64,000 nucleotides of DNA from Eretmocerus hayati (lineage: Eukaryota > Arthropoda > Insecta > Hymenoptera > Aphelinidae): assembly GCA_029851415.1 (NCBI GenBank), contig CM056743.1:15926727-15990726 (forward strand), read 5' to 3'. A program made the position numbers and the translations under genes. Of this stretch, positions 25,991-36,720 are shown one piece after another. The notes under the pieces were generated by a model that saw only the letters and a program-made list of their open reading frames with translations, was not told the DNA's origin and did no database searches. Numbering within the stretch: position 1 is the stretch's first letter; the number at the start of each line of letters is the position of its first letter.

Positions 25991-26920
25991 ATGTCCACGA
26001 AAATGTCCACTTGTAAAACTTGTTCACAGCCTTTCGTAAATCAATTAATTGCTTCCTGTGTGATCTGTAATGAATTATTTCATGCTGATCCAGAGTGTGC
26101 TGGTATTACTGCCTCAGAAGTTAAAGTTATACAACTCAAGAACAAACCTCTAATGACTTTTACATGTATTGAATGCAAGCAGCATGGCAGAGTCAAACAT
26201 TACAAAGTCCTTGAAAAATTGTGTAGTGACTTAGAAGTTATCAAAGACCAATGTAACACTATTTCATCGATAAAGACCCAGCTGGATGATGTGAGTGAGA
26301 AAGTTGAAGCTTTTCAAATTGTGGCTAATGATTTTCCCATTCTCAAAGCTAAAGTTGCAAATCTGGAACAAAAGATTGAAACATTTCAAGCAGCTTCTTT
26401 CTCTCCCCTGGTAAATGAAAGGAACATTCAAGAGGTTCAAGAGCGTATCTCTAGAGCAAAGAATCTTTTGTTATTCAACGTCAATGACCCCAATGATGCA
26501 GAACAAGACAAAACAACAGTGGCAGAAATATTGGGCAATACTAATGTGAATATGGATAATATCAAGGTGCTACGCATTGGTAATCAAGCTGGCTCCAAGC
26601 CCAGGCCACTTCTTATTACCTTAAACTCACAACAAGATGTCATCCAAGTACTGAAAAACAGAAATAAAATTGACAAGAATTACAGAGTTGCTCCTGATAG
26701 GACTAGATTGCAACAAAATCAGTATAGAGCAGCTGCAAATGAACTCCTAGTAAGAACTAAAGCAGGAAAAAAGAACTTGTTGATTCGTTACATCAACAAT
26801 TTACCAACAGTAATCAAACTTCCAGATACAAATTTTCCAAACAACATCACTTTACCATCTACGTCAGCAGCTACACTAATAGATGAGTCATTAATGGAAA
26901 CCAGCTTAACAAAAAACTGA
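25991..26920 (+). CDS. Retrotransposon ORF1: zinc-finger, coiled-coil nucleic-acid-binding protein (309 aa)
   Basis: Residues about 8-63 hold a PHD-like cysteine/histidine finger: CKTC, CVIC, FHADPEC and CIEC in the usual spacing. A heptad-like coiled coil follows at about 70-135 (KTQLDDVSEKVEAF; KVANLEQKIETFQ). A single-strand-binding module with an RRM-like pattern occupies about 150-225 (RAKNLLLFNV; KPRPLLITL), then a basic C-terminal domain (YRVAPDRTRLQQNQY). This is the domain order of ORF1 proteins that package element RNA into a ribonucleoprotein. Two in-frame ATGs lie close together (25991 and 26003). The stop at 26918-26920 directly follows an A_AAA_AAC heptamer that leads into ORF2. 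Confidence 0.88.
   Translation: MSTKMSTCKTCSQPFVNQLIASCVICNELFHADPECAGITASEVKVIQLKNKPLMTFTCIECKQHGRVKHYKVLEKLCSDLEVIKDQCNTISSIKTQLDDVSEKVEAFQIVANDFPILKAKVANLEQKIETFQAASFSPLVNERNIQEVQERISRAKNLLLFNVNDPNDAEQDKTTVAEILGNTNVNMDNIKVLRIGNQAGSKPRPLLITLNSQQDVIQVLKNRNKIDKNYRVAPDRTRLQQNQYRAAANELLVRTKAGKKNLLIRYINNLPTVIKLPDTNFPNNITLPSTSAATLIDESLMETSLTKN
26911..26917 (+). promoter_or_regulatory. Putative -1 ribosomal frameshift heptamer A_AAA_AAC
   Basis: In the ORF1 frame the codons are ACA AAA AAC TGA. Slipping back one base gives AAA AAA CTG AAG, which is the ORF2 frame. The heptamer fits the canonical X_XXY_YYZ form, lies directly before the ORF1 stop and is positioned exactly where ORF2 must be entered. 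I see no strong pseudoknot downstream, so efficiency is unknown; termination-reinitiation is the alternative. Confidence 0.55.
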
Positions 26921-29781
26921 AGATTGATGAGAAAGAAGAGATTATTATTATTCACTACCAAAATGTAAGAGGACTAAACTCTAAGCTGACAACTCTTGTA
27001 ACCAACATCAATCTCCTTACAATTGCACCTTATGTTTTAGTATTTACAGAAACTTGGCTCAAACCAGATATAGGCAATGATGAGATTGGTCTTGATAACT
27101 ACAACATATTTAGATGTGACAGACTTGACATTAGTAATGAATACCGTAAAGGTGGTGGAGTTCTTATTGGTATCAGAAAAAGTATCATTGCCTCAAAGTG
27201 CACTGTAGCTAGTACCTCTTGCGAACAAGTTTTTGTGAAAGTCAAAACCAAAAGGAAGAATATAGTCATTGGTGCAGCCTACATTCCCCCTAAGTCACCA
27301 TTACCAGTATATCAAGACTTTCTTTTGGTAACAAATGATCTTCAATCACGTGATGCAAATGCTGAACTGTTACTCATCGGAGACTTCAATTTGAGCAATA
27401 TTGTTTGGCCTTCAGGAGAGGAATTACTGTTCCAGTCATCCGGATACGCTGAACCAAGAATAGTGGGAGCAGCAGAACTGTTGAGGGACCAATTATCTTA
27501 TTTTAGTTGTAAGCAATATTTTCCCCCTCCGCCTCATAAAGATTACACCTTAGACCTGTTATTTTGTACATTGAAAGTCAATGCCATTATTTCTGATGAA
27601 TATCTAGTTCAAGTTGACACTCACCATATTCCACAATATTTTTCTTTGGAATTAGAAGTATTAAAAGAAACAAACTTTGAATTTTCTCGATTTGATTTCA
27701 GTAAAGCTGATTATACATTGATAAATGAGAAGCTCTCATGTGTAACATGGGATGAACTGCTTAATTTTGAAAAATACTCACTAGATGATAATGTTGAAAA
27801 ATTCTATAAACAAATTCATTTCATTATTGAACAAACTGTCCCCAAGCGAGTTTTTAAATCTGATTTTTATCCTAGGTGGTTTTCCAAAGAGCTCAAGAAG
27901 CTTATCATAACTAAAAAATTAGCTCATAAGAAATGGAAAGAAGCAAAAAATGATGCAAACTACATTGAATTCAAAAAGCTAAGAGCACAATGCTTGAGAA
28001 AATCTAGAGTTGATTATGGTGCTTACATAGATAAAGTAGAATTCTATTCAAAAAATAACATAAAATCATTTTGGTCATACATCAACAAATCAAAGAAATG
28101 TAACTTGATACCTGATGTTCTAGTTTATGGTAATCAGTCTTCGGAATCAGGGAATCACTCTGCTGAGTTATTCTCAGAGTGTTTTTCAAATGCATACAAG
28201 AGTCTGGATCTTTTAAATGAACCGGATATGAATTCTGATTCTATTATTGATCAAATTATTGTTACCGCTGAAGATTTAGCCTCGGAAGTACAAAAATTGA
28301 ATTCCACTATGTCAAACGGCCCTGATCTAATACCTGCATCTTTTATAAAAAACTGCCTATCAACTTTAGAAAAACCCTTACTGATGCTGTTTAATTCATC
28401 TCTCAAATTGGGTTACATGCCTTATTTATGGAAAACTTCTTACGTTACACCTATTTTCAAGAGTGGAAGCAAACATCAGATTGTAAACTATCGTCCAGTT
28501 TGTATTGGTTCAGTTATTCCAAAGCTCCTTGACGCAATTGTTACTCACAAGCTTTCTGCTGCAATCTCACACAAAATCATTGATGAGCAACATGGATTTG
28601 TAAAAGGAAAATCTACACTCTCCAATCTCCTTATCTTGATCGAATACATTCATGGTAGTTTTGAGGATAGATCTCAGACAGATGCAATATACTTAGACTT
28701 TTCTAAAGCTTTTGACAGAGTGAATCATAATAGGTTAATATCAAAGTTAAAAAATTTTGGCATCAAAGGTAATCTCTTACTCTGGCTAGAATCTTACCTA
28801 AAATATCGACACCAAATTGTCAGAATTAAGGGATTCGAATCTAGTGCTAAAGGAACTCCATCGGGAGTTCCACAGGGCTCTCATCTAGGCCCTCTATTAT
28901 TTTTAATTTATATTAACGACATAGTCTCAGTTGTTAAGTATTCAGAGATATTGATTTTCGCTGATGACATAAAAATCTTCAAGAAGATTTCTAGTCCATC
29001 TGACTCAATTGAGTTACAAAATGATCTATTTGAAATAGCAAAATGGGCTGCGGCAAATGGTTTGGATCTGAATGAGTCTAAATGTAAGACAATCACTTTT
29101 TCGAGATACAAACCTACGTTTGATTACCAGTATACCTTAAATACCCTATTTTTGGAAAAAGTGAAATTCATCAGAGACCTCGGCGTTATTGTAGACTCAA
29201 ACCTCTCATTTGACGAGCATATAGATGACATCATTTCAAAAGCTTTTCAAACATTAGGTTTTATTTTCAGATTAGCAAAAATTTTTAAAGATTCAAACAC
29301 TTTCATCTATCTATATAAAACGTTGGTATCTCCTATCTTGCTATATGCAAGCCCTTGCTGGAGTCCGTATACAGCAGAAAAATGGATCAAACTAGAAAAG
29401 ATTCAACATCGTTTTGTAAGACTATTGTCCTTTAAAATGGGAGAAGGGATGGAGTTCACAGATCACAACTATGATCCCTTTTATCAGCGCTTCAAATTAT
29501 TATCTCTCAAAAATTTACACGACTACAACGATTTGGTTTTGATTTACTCACTTATTAATGGTCACATCAAATGTAATAGTCTTTTCAACAAAATTCAAGT
29601 AAGAGAGAATCTTCATAATCTGAGAAATATTCGCACCATCCAAGAATCTCAGCATAAGTCGAACTATTTGTTTTTTTCTCCTCTAGCCCGTTGTAAAAGA
29701 ATTTGGAATGGACTTCCCGAGACAATTAGGCAATGTGATTCATTACCGTCATTCAAATTCAATCTCAAACGTCTAAATTAA
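26917..29781 (+). CDS. Retrotransposon ORF2: APE-type endonuclease and reverse transcriptase
   Basis: The frame is open from 26887 to the TAA at 29779-29781; entry from the heptamer gives about 954 residues. The AP-endonuclease-like domain comes first: HYQNVRGLNSK, FTETWL, RKGGGVLIG, LLIGDFN and DTHHIPQ match the N, E, D/N and H active-site blocks. The reverse transcriptase follows: YLDFSKAFDRVNH, GVPQGSHLGPLLF and the catalytic FADD at 28957-28968, then NGLDLNESKCK and DLGVIVD. No frameshift or stop interrupts it. There is no in-frame ATG before 28228, well past the endonuclease, so the protein must start by frameshift, reinitiation or a non-AUG codon. Confidence 0.93.
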   Translation: MKIDEKEEIIIIHYQNVRGLNSKLTTLVTNINLLTIAPYVLVFTETWLKPDIGNDEIGLDNYNIFRCDRLDISNEYRKGGGVLIGIRKSIIASKCTVASTSCEQVFVKVKTKRKNIVIGAAYIPPKSPLPVYQDFLLVTNDLQSRDANAELLLIGDFNLSNIVWPSGEELLFQSSGYAEPRIVGAAELLRDQLSYFSCKQYFPPPPHKDYTLDLLFCTLKVNAIISDEYLVQVDTHHIPQYFSLELEVLKETNFEFSRFDFSKADYTLINEKLSCVTWDELLNFEKYSLDDNVEKFYKQIHFIIEQTVPKRVFKSDFYPRWFSKELKKLIITKKLAHKKWKEAKNDANYIEFKKLRAQCLRKSRVDYGAYIDKVEFYSKNNIKSFWSYINKSKKCNLIPDVLVYGNQSSESGNHSAELFSECFSNAYKSLDLLNEPDMNSDSIIDQIIVTAEDLASEVQKLNSTMSNGPDLIPASFIKNCLSTLEKPLLMLFNSSLKLGYMPYLWKTSYVTPIFKSGSKHQIVNYRPVCIGSVIPKLLDAIVTHKLSAAISHKIIDEQHGFVKGKSTLSNLLILIEYIHGSFEDRSQTDAIYLDFSKAFDRVNHNRLISKLKNFGIKGNLLLWLESYLKYRHQIVRIKGFESSAKGTPSGVPQGSHLGPLLFLIYINDIVSVVKYSEILIFADDIKIFKKISSPSDSIELQNDLFEIAKWAAANGLDLNESKCKTITFSRYKPTFDYQYTLNTLFLEKVKFIRDLGVIVDSNLSFDEHIDDIISKAFQTLGFIFRLAKIFKDSNTFIYLYKTLVSPILLYASPCWSPYTAEKWIKLEKIQHRFVRLLSFKMGEGMEFTDHNYDPFYQRFKLLSLKNLHDYNDLVLIYSLINGHIKCNSLFNKIQVRENLHNLRNIRTIQESQHKSNYLFFSPLARCKRIWNGLPETIRQCDSLPSFKFNLKRLN

Positions 29782-30121
29782 CTATCTCTATTAGTGGACT
29801 TATAAATAATAGAGTTAATACTTGACTGATTCATTATAGCATCAGTACCTATGAACGGTGTTCAAAAATATGTGAATTATTAATTTGCTTTTTTATTTTT
29901 TGGAAAAATGTTCGTATTATAAATCAGAGAATGATGAAATCGATGGTCATTCTCTATTTTGAAACTGTTATATTTTACACACAAATTGAGACTTGTATTC
30001 TTTATTTTCTCTATTATCTCGCTAGCCATCCTTCTATCAAGTGGAGCACGCACCTAGTATTAAGTGAATCATATGTAAGGACGTTGCGTCCGTGAATTAT
30101 CAAATAAAAATAAATAAAATA

Positions 30122-30127
30122 AAGAGA
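30122..30127. repeat. Right target-site duplication of the retrotransposon
   Basis: The second AAGAGA, directly after the A-rich tail. Arm homology resumes immediately after it. Confidence 0.85.
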
Positions 30128-30856
30128 AAATTCTGCAAGTTTTTGAGAAATCATGCGTTTTTTCAACCCAGGTGAGTAACGTTTTATGGGTAAGTCTTGA
30201 TTATTACAATAATTTAAATGAGGATCCTACATTCACTGTAACATGTGTACAGGCCATGATGTCAAGGCTTTTTTTTCGTACTACATTGCTACTTTTTGCA
30301 CACAGTAATAGAGTAGGATCAAGTATCAACTCTTATGATTACAAGATTAGGATTATGCTCTCACAGCGACAACTGGGGTCTCAACTTTCAGACTCGATGA
30401 AGGCATTCTGATAGCCTTGTTTTATACTTTGCGTGTGCTGATCAAGTTTGAGAACTTTGTAACTCTTTCAACTACACGAGTACTATTAATGAAATTTCCA
30501 CTGCAAATTGTGGGGCTTGTCATTTATGCTATAAAAATACCCTCACATCTGAAGATTGAAAGTCATCTTCCCTCAACGCGAGATAGCTAATTTTGATAAC
30601 TTTAGTACCATAACTATAGCCAGGATATAACAAAACTGAATCGTACGAGGATTTCGTACAGCAATGACATTTATTGTGGCACTGATCATGTATACAGCAC
30701 ATTTCTTAACAAGATAGAGGAATACTTGATGAATTCTGGTCGCACACACAGTCAAACAGGTCTGGTGGAGTTGCAGCCACCAGATGATTGTCCAGAAAAT
30801 TTGTCAAGTCTACTATTACAATTAATCATACAAATGCGTATTATAATTTATACGAT

Positions 30857-32015
30857 TCAAAGTGAAAAACATAGGCCTCCTTCAAATGAACGATTTTGGC
30901 CGGACTTAGCCACAGTGGAACAGTAAATTATTGAACCGTCCAAAAAGTGACTGACTTGGTTCATCTGAAAATAGTCAATGATCGGTTTGAAAAACGGATT
31001 TGTTCAATACACATGGAATTTCAGTTAGAAAGATGCTTGTGATGATAGTCATCTAGCTGTTCAGCTAGCTCGAAGGAAAAATCAGATTTGATAACAGGTA
31101 ACGTTATGACGCAATTTAGGCAGCGAATGCCGTGTTTTGCGTAATCCGGGCCATCCTCCGATACAGTAATGGCATTGCAGTGAGGATGAATGTAGCGTGG
31201 TGATGGTAGTTGACCATCGTCTTTGCAGCATGACATCGCTTTGCCAGTCCAAACTGCAAATGACAATTTTATTTTATTGTTTAAACTTTAAGGCCAAGTG
31301 CTAAGGGGCTGAATAGTTTTGAGGAATGAAATTTCAGAAAAAAATTTATAATGATTGGGTATTAAATTTTGATAGTATGATGAACAGGATTTTTAAGTAT
31401 AATGAGAAGTTATAATCAATCCTGTTCACCATGAAGAACCCACAGTAAATGTCAAAAGAGTTAATAGATTTGCCAGATGAGTCATCGATGCCAATTTTTG
31501 CTGCAAAATCCCAGATAGCAACATGAATTTTTCACTGTGAGCAATTTTGTTACTGCGCTCAAGAATGATTTTACAGTTAGTGTAAAGATTGATGCAAGAT
31601 TTTATACAATATTTAAAGACAAGAAACATGTTTGCCTGCAGGAACTGGTATAACAGGAATTTTTTGAAACTTACGCACTCCGAGGAAGATTCAGATTTTT
31701 TGTACGAGCTTGAGACAGTGTGTGTGAAAAAGTTGGGCCGAAGCACCGATCTTAACAAGCCCGTCGAGGCCCCTCCCCAGGCTTGCATTATTCGGATGGT
31801 GGTGCATAAAGTACCCTTGGGCCGGGCTATCTTCTCTGGGAATTACGCAGGAATTGACGAGATACTCCTCGAAGCGTGGCATGCGAGCGAGGACTCCGGT
31901 TGTAGAATTGACCGATGCGTTTAGACTACATTCGTCTATCGGGCGTAGACGTTGGCCGGCGACTAGTCCCGTGTCGATCGCACTAGCGGTTGACCCAATT
32001 ACCATATTGGCAGAC
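30857..32015 (-). pseudogene. Decayed animal heme-peroxidase exons, left copy
   Basis: Two minus-strand exons match the family. Exon 31253-31057, after acceptor CATTTGCAG, reads CCKDDGQLPSPRYIHPHC and RCLNCV, corresponding to the peroxidase segment before its conserved RS-P motif. Exon 30964-30857, after ATTTTCAG, reads MNQVSHFLDGS, then NRSFEGG, the family's N-Q-T-H-x-x-D-G-S and FEGG motifs. The two join in phase (AEQ|MNQ), but the donor after the first exon is CT instead of GT. A stop follows shortly after EGG. An upstream open segment (32015-31694) may be an N-terminal exon. The exons expected to carry the distal-His catalytic region are absent. A decayed fragment is most likely. Confidence 0.75.
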
Positions 32016-32364
32016 CTAAAAAATTTATAAACTCATCAGTTTCCTCGCCATGACTGGACAACTTCTTGTTTGTGCTTCTAGGGAAAGACAATCCGTGATT
32101 TTTTAAACTAGTCTACAATTTTATATGCAAAAATGTTTCAAGGTCCACTGTATGTGATGTTGAAGAGTGAATTTTTCGCGTCGAATTAAATCTATTGCTA
32201 TTCATATTTCAGTCTGAAAACTTATTGGATTGAATTCCAATAAATCATCAATATCATCATGACAATTATCTTTCTTCAAATACTTACATCTCGTTGAAGT
32301 TTATTATCTTGTCACAAGCAGCTCATTGCTTCCCAACTTTGGCTCGCACTAGTTGCAGCTGTAC

Positions 32365-33239
32365 TCTCATACCATGATGTCTTTTGCTACATTTCATTCA
32401 ATTCAACTACATCAATATTTGGTGACAAACATTGCTAATCCTTGAAACTGATCGAAGTCACCTTCAGATAATGGATTGTTAAAAATGTCGAGCAGCAAAT
32501 TTTAAGAGTAAGAGCAAAATTTATTTTGAGAAAATGGTTCAAATTTGATACTGATTCATTAAGCTTAAGTCTCAGAGGATCAATCAACGGTTTAGTTGGT
32601 GAGTCATTAAAGAGAAAATAACATCATTGACAAGGAACGTATGAAAGATACATGTAGCCTCCAGTTCAAAGATGGTTCCCCACAATGACACTTGAGTGAG
32701 AGTATATCGGCATGAAAATATAGTAAATGACATTGTAATGAGATGTACTCAGTCATCAATGATTTAGTCTTACTTACCATGATACTTTGAAAACTTTAGT
32801 CCACGAATACTGAACATACTGCGTAAGATATTGGATATAAAGGAACTTCAATTCCTTATAATGTTGAGATGTTCCATTTTACAAATATCCCACAATTAGC
32901 ACATTAGTCTCGTCAAGACAAATCTGGAGGCATCTGTTCGAACGAGTTACTCTGAAGGCAAATTTCGCTAGTAGTTTCTGTAGCTGTTAGCAAAGTATGT
33001 TTTTACTGACTGGTCTGGCATTAATTCTAAATTATGTTGAGATGGATCTGTATTCCTATGTAAGCACTCCATAATGTAATGGATCACAGAGGCTACATTT
33101 TCTTGGAACATTCGTTGGTTTCATGTATCCTCTATTATGTGGCACTGAAATAAAGAGTGTATTACAGCTACAAAAATGGTACAGTGCGCGGCTGAGATCA
33201 TAGTAAAAGGGAAAGATATAGGCTGAAGTGAAGCTCCTC
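32365..33239. other. AT-rich spacer, nothing recognised
   Basis: This is the start of the single-copy spacer between the inverted arms. No open frame or repeat stands out. Confidence 0.5.
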
Positions 33240-33900
33240 TAACCTCAAAATGTGAGAATGCTGTGGATGATGGAAAGGTGGTCGAAGGATCCCGTCCATC
33301 GAGCTGCAGGTCTGTACTGTAGCTCACCAACGCCGGCGAATCAGGGTCGAGGTCGAGACCATCTGGTCGAGACATTAGCACCTGTTAGCCCCTACTGCGA
33401 AGGCGTCGAGATACTCTCAATGCCCAAAACAAACACGTCGTCGTGTAAATCTCGGGGATGCCACAGCGCTGATGCAGATGCCCAGGTTATCTTGGGCTAT
33501 CTCATCGACCAAGGTAAAGAGCGCGAGGCACAGCGCGACACCAGCTACTAAAGACTCAATAGAGGTTGACTCTCACTAGGAATACCGAAAATAGTGCTTG
33601 CCTAGCTTTGCACGCTTCGAATAACACGACGAACTCCGGGTCAACATGGACTCCGTGAGACTCGGCCCGGGTACCCTACCTCCATCTTTGAAAGTGCGAG
33701 TGAGTGCGAGATATAGGAAGATAGGATGGAGCGCATGCGCATGTGCATCCGCAGTCCGCAGACCGCAGTTGCCGTTGTCGTCGTCGTCGCCGTCGGCAGG
33801 CCTAAAATTCGTCCATCAAAAGTTGCACCAGGTAGCTGGAACGATAGCAATGGCCACCGCATCGGAATAGACAGATCGCTATCGCAATCAGCACGGCACC
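33240..33900. promoter_or_regulatory. GC/CpG-rich island, possible promoter or exon cluster
   Basis: The composition differs clearly from the flanks: CATGCGCATGTGCATCCG, then GTC-rich triplets around 33775-33800. On the minus strand, open segments include ESLVAGVALCLALFTLVDEI (about 33560-33500), with a hydrophobic stretch. On the same strand a frame at about 33381-33246 ends at a donor-like GAG|GTTAGA. They could be exons, but no join is proven. The island lies downstream of the MADF gene on its strand. Confidence 0.3.
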
Positions 33901-34731
33901 GGCACGGGGCTCTTAAAAAAACGTTTCAACCTCAAAGGGTGAATTTCTGTGGTGTCCATTGTTGGTGTAATGAATATCACGAAGTTTGAACCACAGGAAG
34001 CAATTCATCCAAACAGAACAGAACGTGGTTCAAGTTACAACACACAGATGACCAGGAGTTGTCCGTAAACTTGAGAAGAAAATGTATATACTCAATCCCA
34101 GCCAGCGTTATTGCTGAAGACTATAAAATGATATAAATTTCTTACCACGAATGACAAACACCTTGCAAGATTGCACTACGACATAAATACGAGTAAGAAA
34201 AAATGAGTATGTGAAGTCACATTATCTCTCCAATTGAATGAAGTGGAATAACTAGGTTATTGAAATTGTATGCAATGATTATAAAACAATTGTGCTTCCT
34301 TCACATGAAACCTTGAATCGTTCCAGACAATGCTGTCCAGACAACTAAGCAAGACTTATTCGTTGATAGTTTTGAGCAACATCGCAAGTTGATGTGTGCT
34401 TTGGATAGTAACTATTAACTTGCAACACTCACATTATACAACAAAGATGAGCCACAGAGTATGTAGAAATAATTTATTAATGAATGAGTATTTGAGATGA
34501 AAGTACCTCCACGTATATCATTTTAAAAACGTAACATGAACTTATTAATTTAACATTTTGAAAATAGCTCTTTGTAATGTTATGTGGTAGAAACAATCAT
34601 AATTAACTACAATATTCACAAGCTTCTATATCGGTAAAGATCACTTTCAATACATTATCCTTGAAATCAATCTACGCAAACTTCATGTTGAATATACAAT
34701 TATTTTGAATTGGTTGGTCTTTTTCAGATAC

Positions 34732-35651
34732 TTAATAGGCCTGGTTTGCTCGCCTCACAATTTCTCTTCTTGCTCTCCTGGAGTAGTCCTTGTTGCGGTA
34801 ACCATTAGAATGATGGGTGTGATACCGCAAAAAGTTCAAGTCTCTCAAAATCCACAACGTGTAGTTGTGGAACATTTGGAAATCATACCTAGGGCGTCGC
34901 ATCAGCTCGAGCTGGACACAGTTGTACCGTGTTCTCATCCCTTTCCATATTTTTTTCGCCTCAGCTCCTGCAACACAGGTGAGAAAATATCGTATAATGT
35001 ATGCTATCTTGAAAGTGAATGTGAGTCTTGCTGTCAGTTATCTCTTGAGCATACTCGTAAAAAGGTATGACAAGAGTGCATTATTAGAACATGCAAACAA
35101 ACAAAGATGAGAGCATAATATCATGCACGAACTCCATTTTGCAAGTTTTATGAATGACAGCAATTGATGTAGAGTTGCCTTTGAGGTGCAGTTAAATCAA
35201 TGAAACAATCCGAAGTAATTGAATCGATGTATAAATAGTGGAATGATCACAGAGAAAGCTGTTGTAGTTCATGAACTTGTTAGTGATCGTGGTAGGTCGC
35301 ATTCACACAGTTTGAGAATAGCTTCATTTTGAGGCCAACAGATCAGCAGCGTGCGAGGGTTGAACAAAAGGGGTAAGAAATTCGCGAGCAACTCGTTTTC
35401 TTTTGAGAATTTTTCCACAGAGTTTTGAGTTGAGTTTTGCTGAGTGAGTCCCACATACCTGTGACAAAGTCAGGCCCGGGTAGAGCTCCACTTTCCAGAT
35501 TGATGTCGTCGGCGATTTTCTCGAAGATTCGGTCTATCTTGCGACGATTCTTGTGTTGAGGGTCCGCAGTGTTAAATATTACCGGATTCTCTCGCACACC
35601 CCTTCCGACGCTTAGCCTCTTTCTTATTTCCCCGAAAATCAAACGTGGCAT
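34732..35651 (-). CDS. MADF-domain protein, two exons, 142 aa
   Basis: Exon 1 is 35651-35459 and ends at donor ACAG|GTATGT. Exon 2 is 34967-34732, after acceptor TGTTGCAG; the join is in frame (193 + 236 nt). Residues about 10-80 match the MADF (Myb/SANT-like) pattern: VRENPVIFN, DPQHKNRRKIDRIFEKIAD, then KKIWKGMRTRYN. A later aromatic block (MFHNYTLWILRDLNFLRYHT) fits the domain's final helix, and the tail is basic (RRARREIVRR). MADF proteins bind DNA as regulators; many are small, and some derive from transposon proteins. No BESS motif is seen. The gene stands alone inside the spacer of the large inverted duplication. Confidence 0.75.
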
Positions 35652-36309
35652 CCTGGTGAAGTGTTGATTGTGCCCGTTCAGTAGTTGTCAAGGGACTGAC
35701 TCACGCCAGGGCGAAGCAACTTTGCAAGAATGTTTAACAAATGCCTATCGCAAAAGGCGGCGCGATGCTACCGCTCCAAATACTTTCGCGGCTCGATACC
35801 GATAGAAGTGTGGAGGCAATCAAGTCGAGCGTCCACCAATGGCAGCACCGCCAAGCTTTCTAGAGTGCTGTGATTGGTTGGCGCCCTGCGGACGTTCAGC
35901 TCACTACTCATGCTCATCTTTGCTTGATGTTCTCGTCAAGTGCACGTTGATAATGAGTTATATAGGTTGCATTTCACGCTATAGCTATAGAAAGTCATTG
36001 CCATGGAGGAAGTCGTCATCGTAGCCATTGATACGGGATGGAATAACTATTATCCTTCTGTTCTGTCATCGCCCCCACAGCGAACATCATGGCGAACATC
36101 GCCTGTCGCGGAAAACACGTTATTGACTGTGGGAACATTGTATTGATTTTCGAAGCTCACGCTCGGGAATTCGCGTTTTGAGTATTCTTCAACATCTTAA
36201 TCGATCAATTCTTCGACATAGAGAAATATTCACAATCCTACTTATTCGCTCTCTAAAGCTACTGCTACGGAGATTGTGTTTGTAAAGTTTTACGACGAAG
36301 TCGAGTGAC
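35652..36309. promoter_or_regulatory. Upstream region of the MADF gene
   Basis: GC-richer sequence with several CpG sites lies 5' of the MADF start. CTTCACCAG directly before the ATG could be an acceptor of an untranslated first exon. No TATA box or other defined element could be assigned. Confidence 0.3.
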
Positions 36310-36720
36310 GAGTCAATTTATCTTACAGTAGGTGAATTAGTTACGCAGATTTTTTTCCAAGGCCACAGCTCGAGTGGACCTGCAGTGTACTCGAGCTGCT
36401 GGTTTATTTCCGAGAAATTGAAATCGAGAAGAAAATCACGATTTGATTTATCTTGCGGATGTGAAGTAGTTACGTCGATTTTTTTCCTTCGACACCACTG
36501 CTCGTGTATTTCCGAGTGGGAATAAATTTTGCTAGGGCTGCTGTTTATTTTCCGAAAAATTCAAATGGAGAAAAAAATCATGGGTCAGTTCATTTCACAG
36601 ATGCGAATTAGTTACGCCGATGTTTTCGCGACGCCACTGCTTGTGTATGATCGAGTGAAAATGAATGTTACTCCAGCTACTGGTTAATCTCCAAGAGATT
36701 TAATTCGAAACGAAAATCAA
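36310..36720 (+). repeat. Diverged tandem triplication, about 130-140-bp units
   Basis: Three consecutive units share the order: TTTAT/TTCAT-C-T block, GAATTAGTTACG-type core (GAAGTAGTTACG in unit 2), TTTTT, GCCACTGCTTGTG-type block, then GCTGCTGGTTTATTTCCGAG with variants. The units are clearly diverged, so the duplication is old. Confidence 0.6.

Larger units (their letters stand above)
25737..30121 (+). mobile_element. Full-length non-LTR retrotransposon (Jockey/CR1-group type)
   Basis: The 4385-bp element has a GC-rich 5' leader starting ACGCGGCTCTGCG, ORF1, ORF2 with endonuclease and reverse transcriptase, a 3' UTR of about 340 bp and an A-rich tail (CAAATAAAAATAAATAAAAT). It is flanked by the 6-bp duplication AAGAGA at 25731-25736 and 30122-30127. 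The uninterrupted site is preserved in the right arm at 44423-44428 (as TCTCTT), so the ends are fixed by comparison. Both ORFs are free of stops and the 5' end is present, so the copy may be active or recent. The exact clade needs a phylogeny. Confidence 0.93.
24713..32364 (+). repeat. Left arm of a large inverted duplication, interrupted by a retrotransposon
   Basis: Bases 24713-25736 and 30122-32364, joined without the retrotransposon, are the inverse of 42240-45442 with only scattered substitutions and small indels. The outer limit is GTACGCTCGGTAGC; the inner limit is near GTTGCAGCTGTA. The arm carries a SINE-like fragment, an AT microsatellite and decayed heme-peroxidase exons. Confidence 0.9.

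Noticed and set aside
28908..29111. Minus-strand open frame inside the retrotransposon
   Set aside because: It lies opposite the reverse-transcriptase catalytic region and has no independent support.
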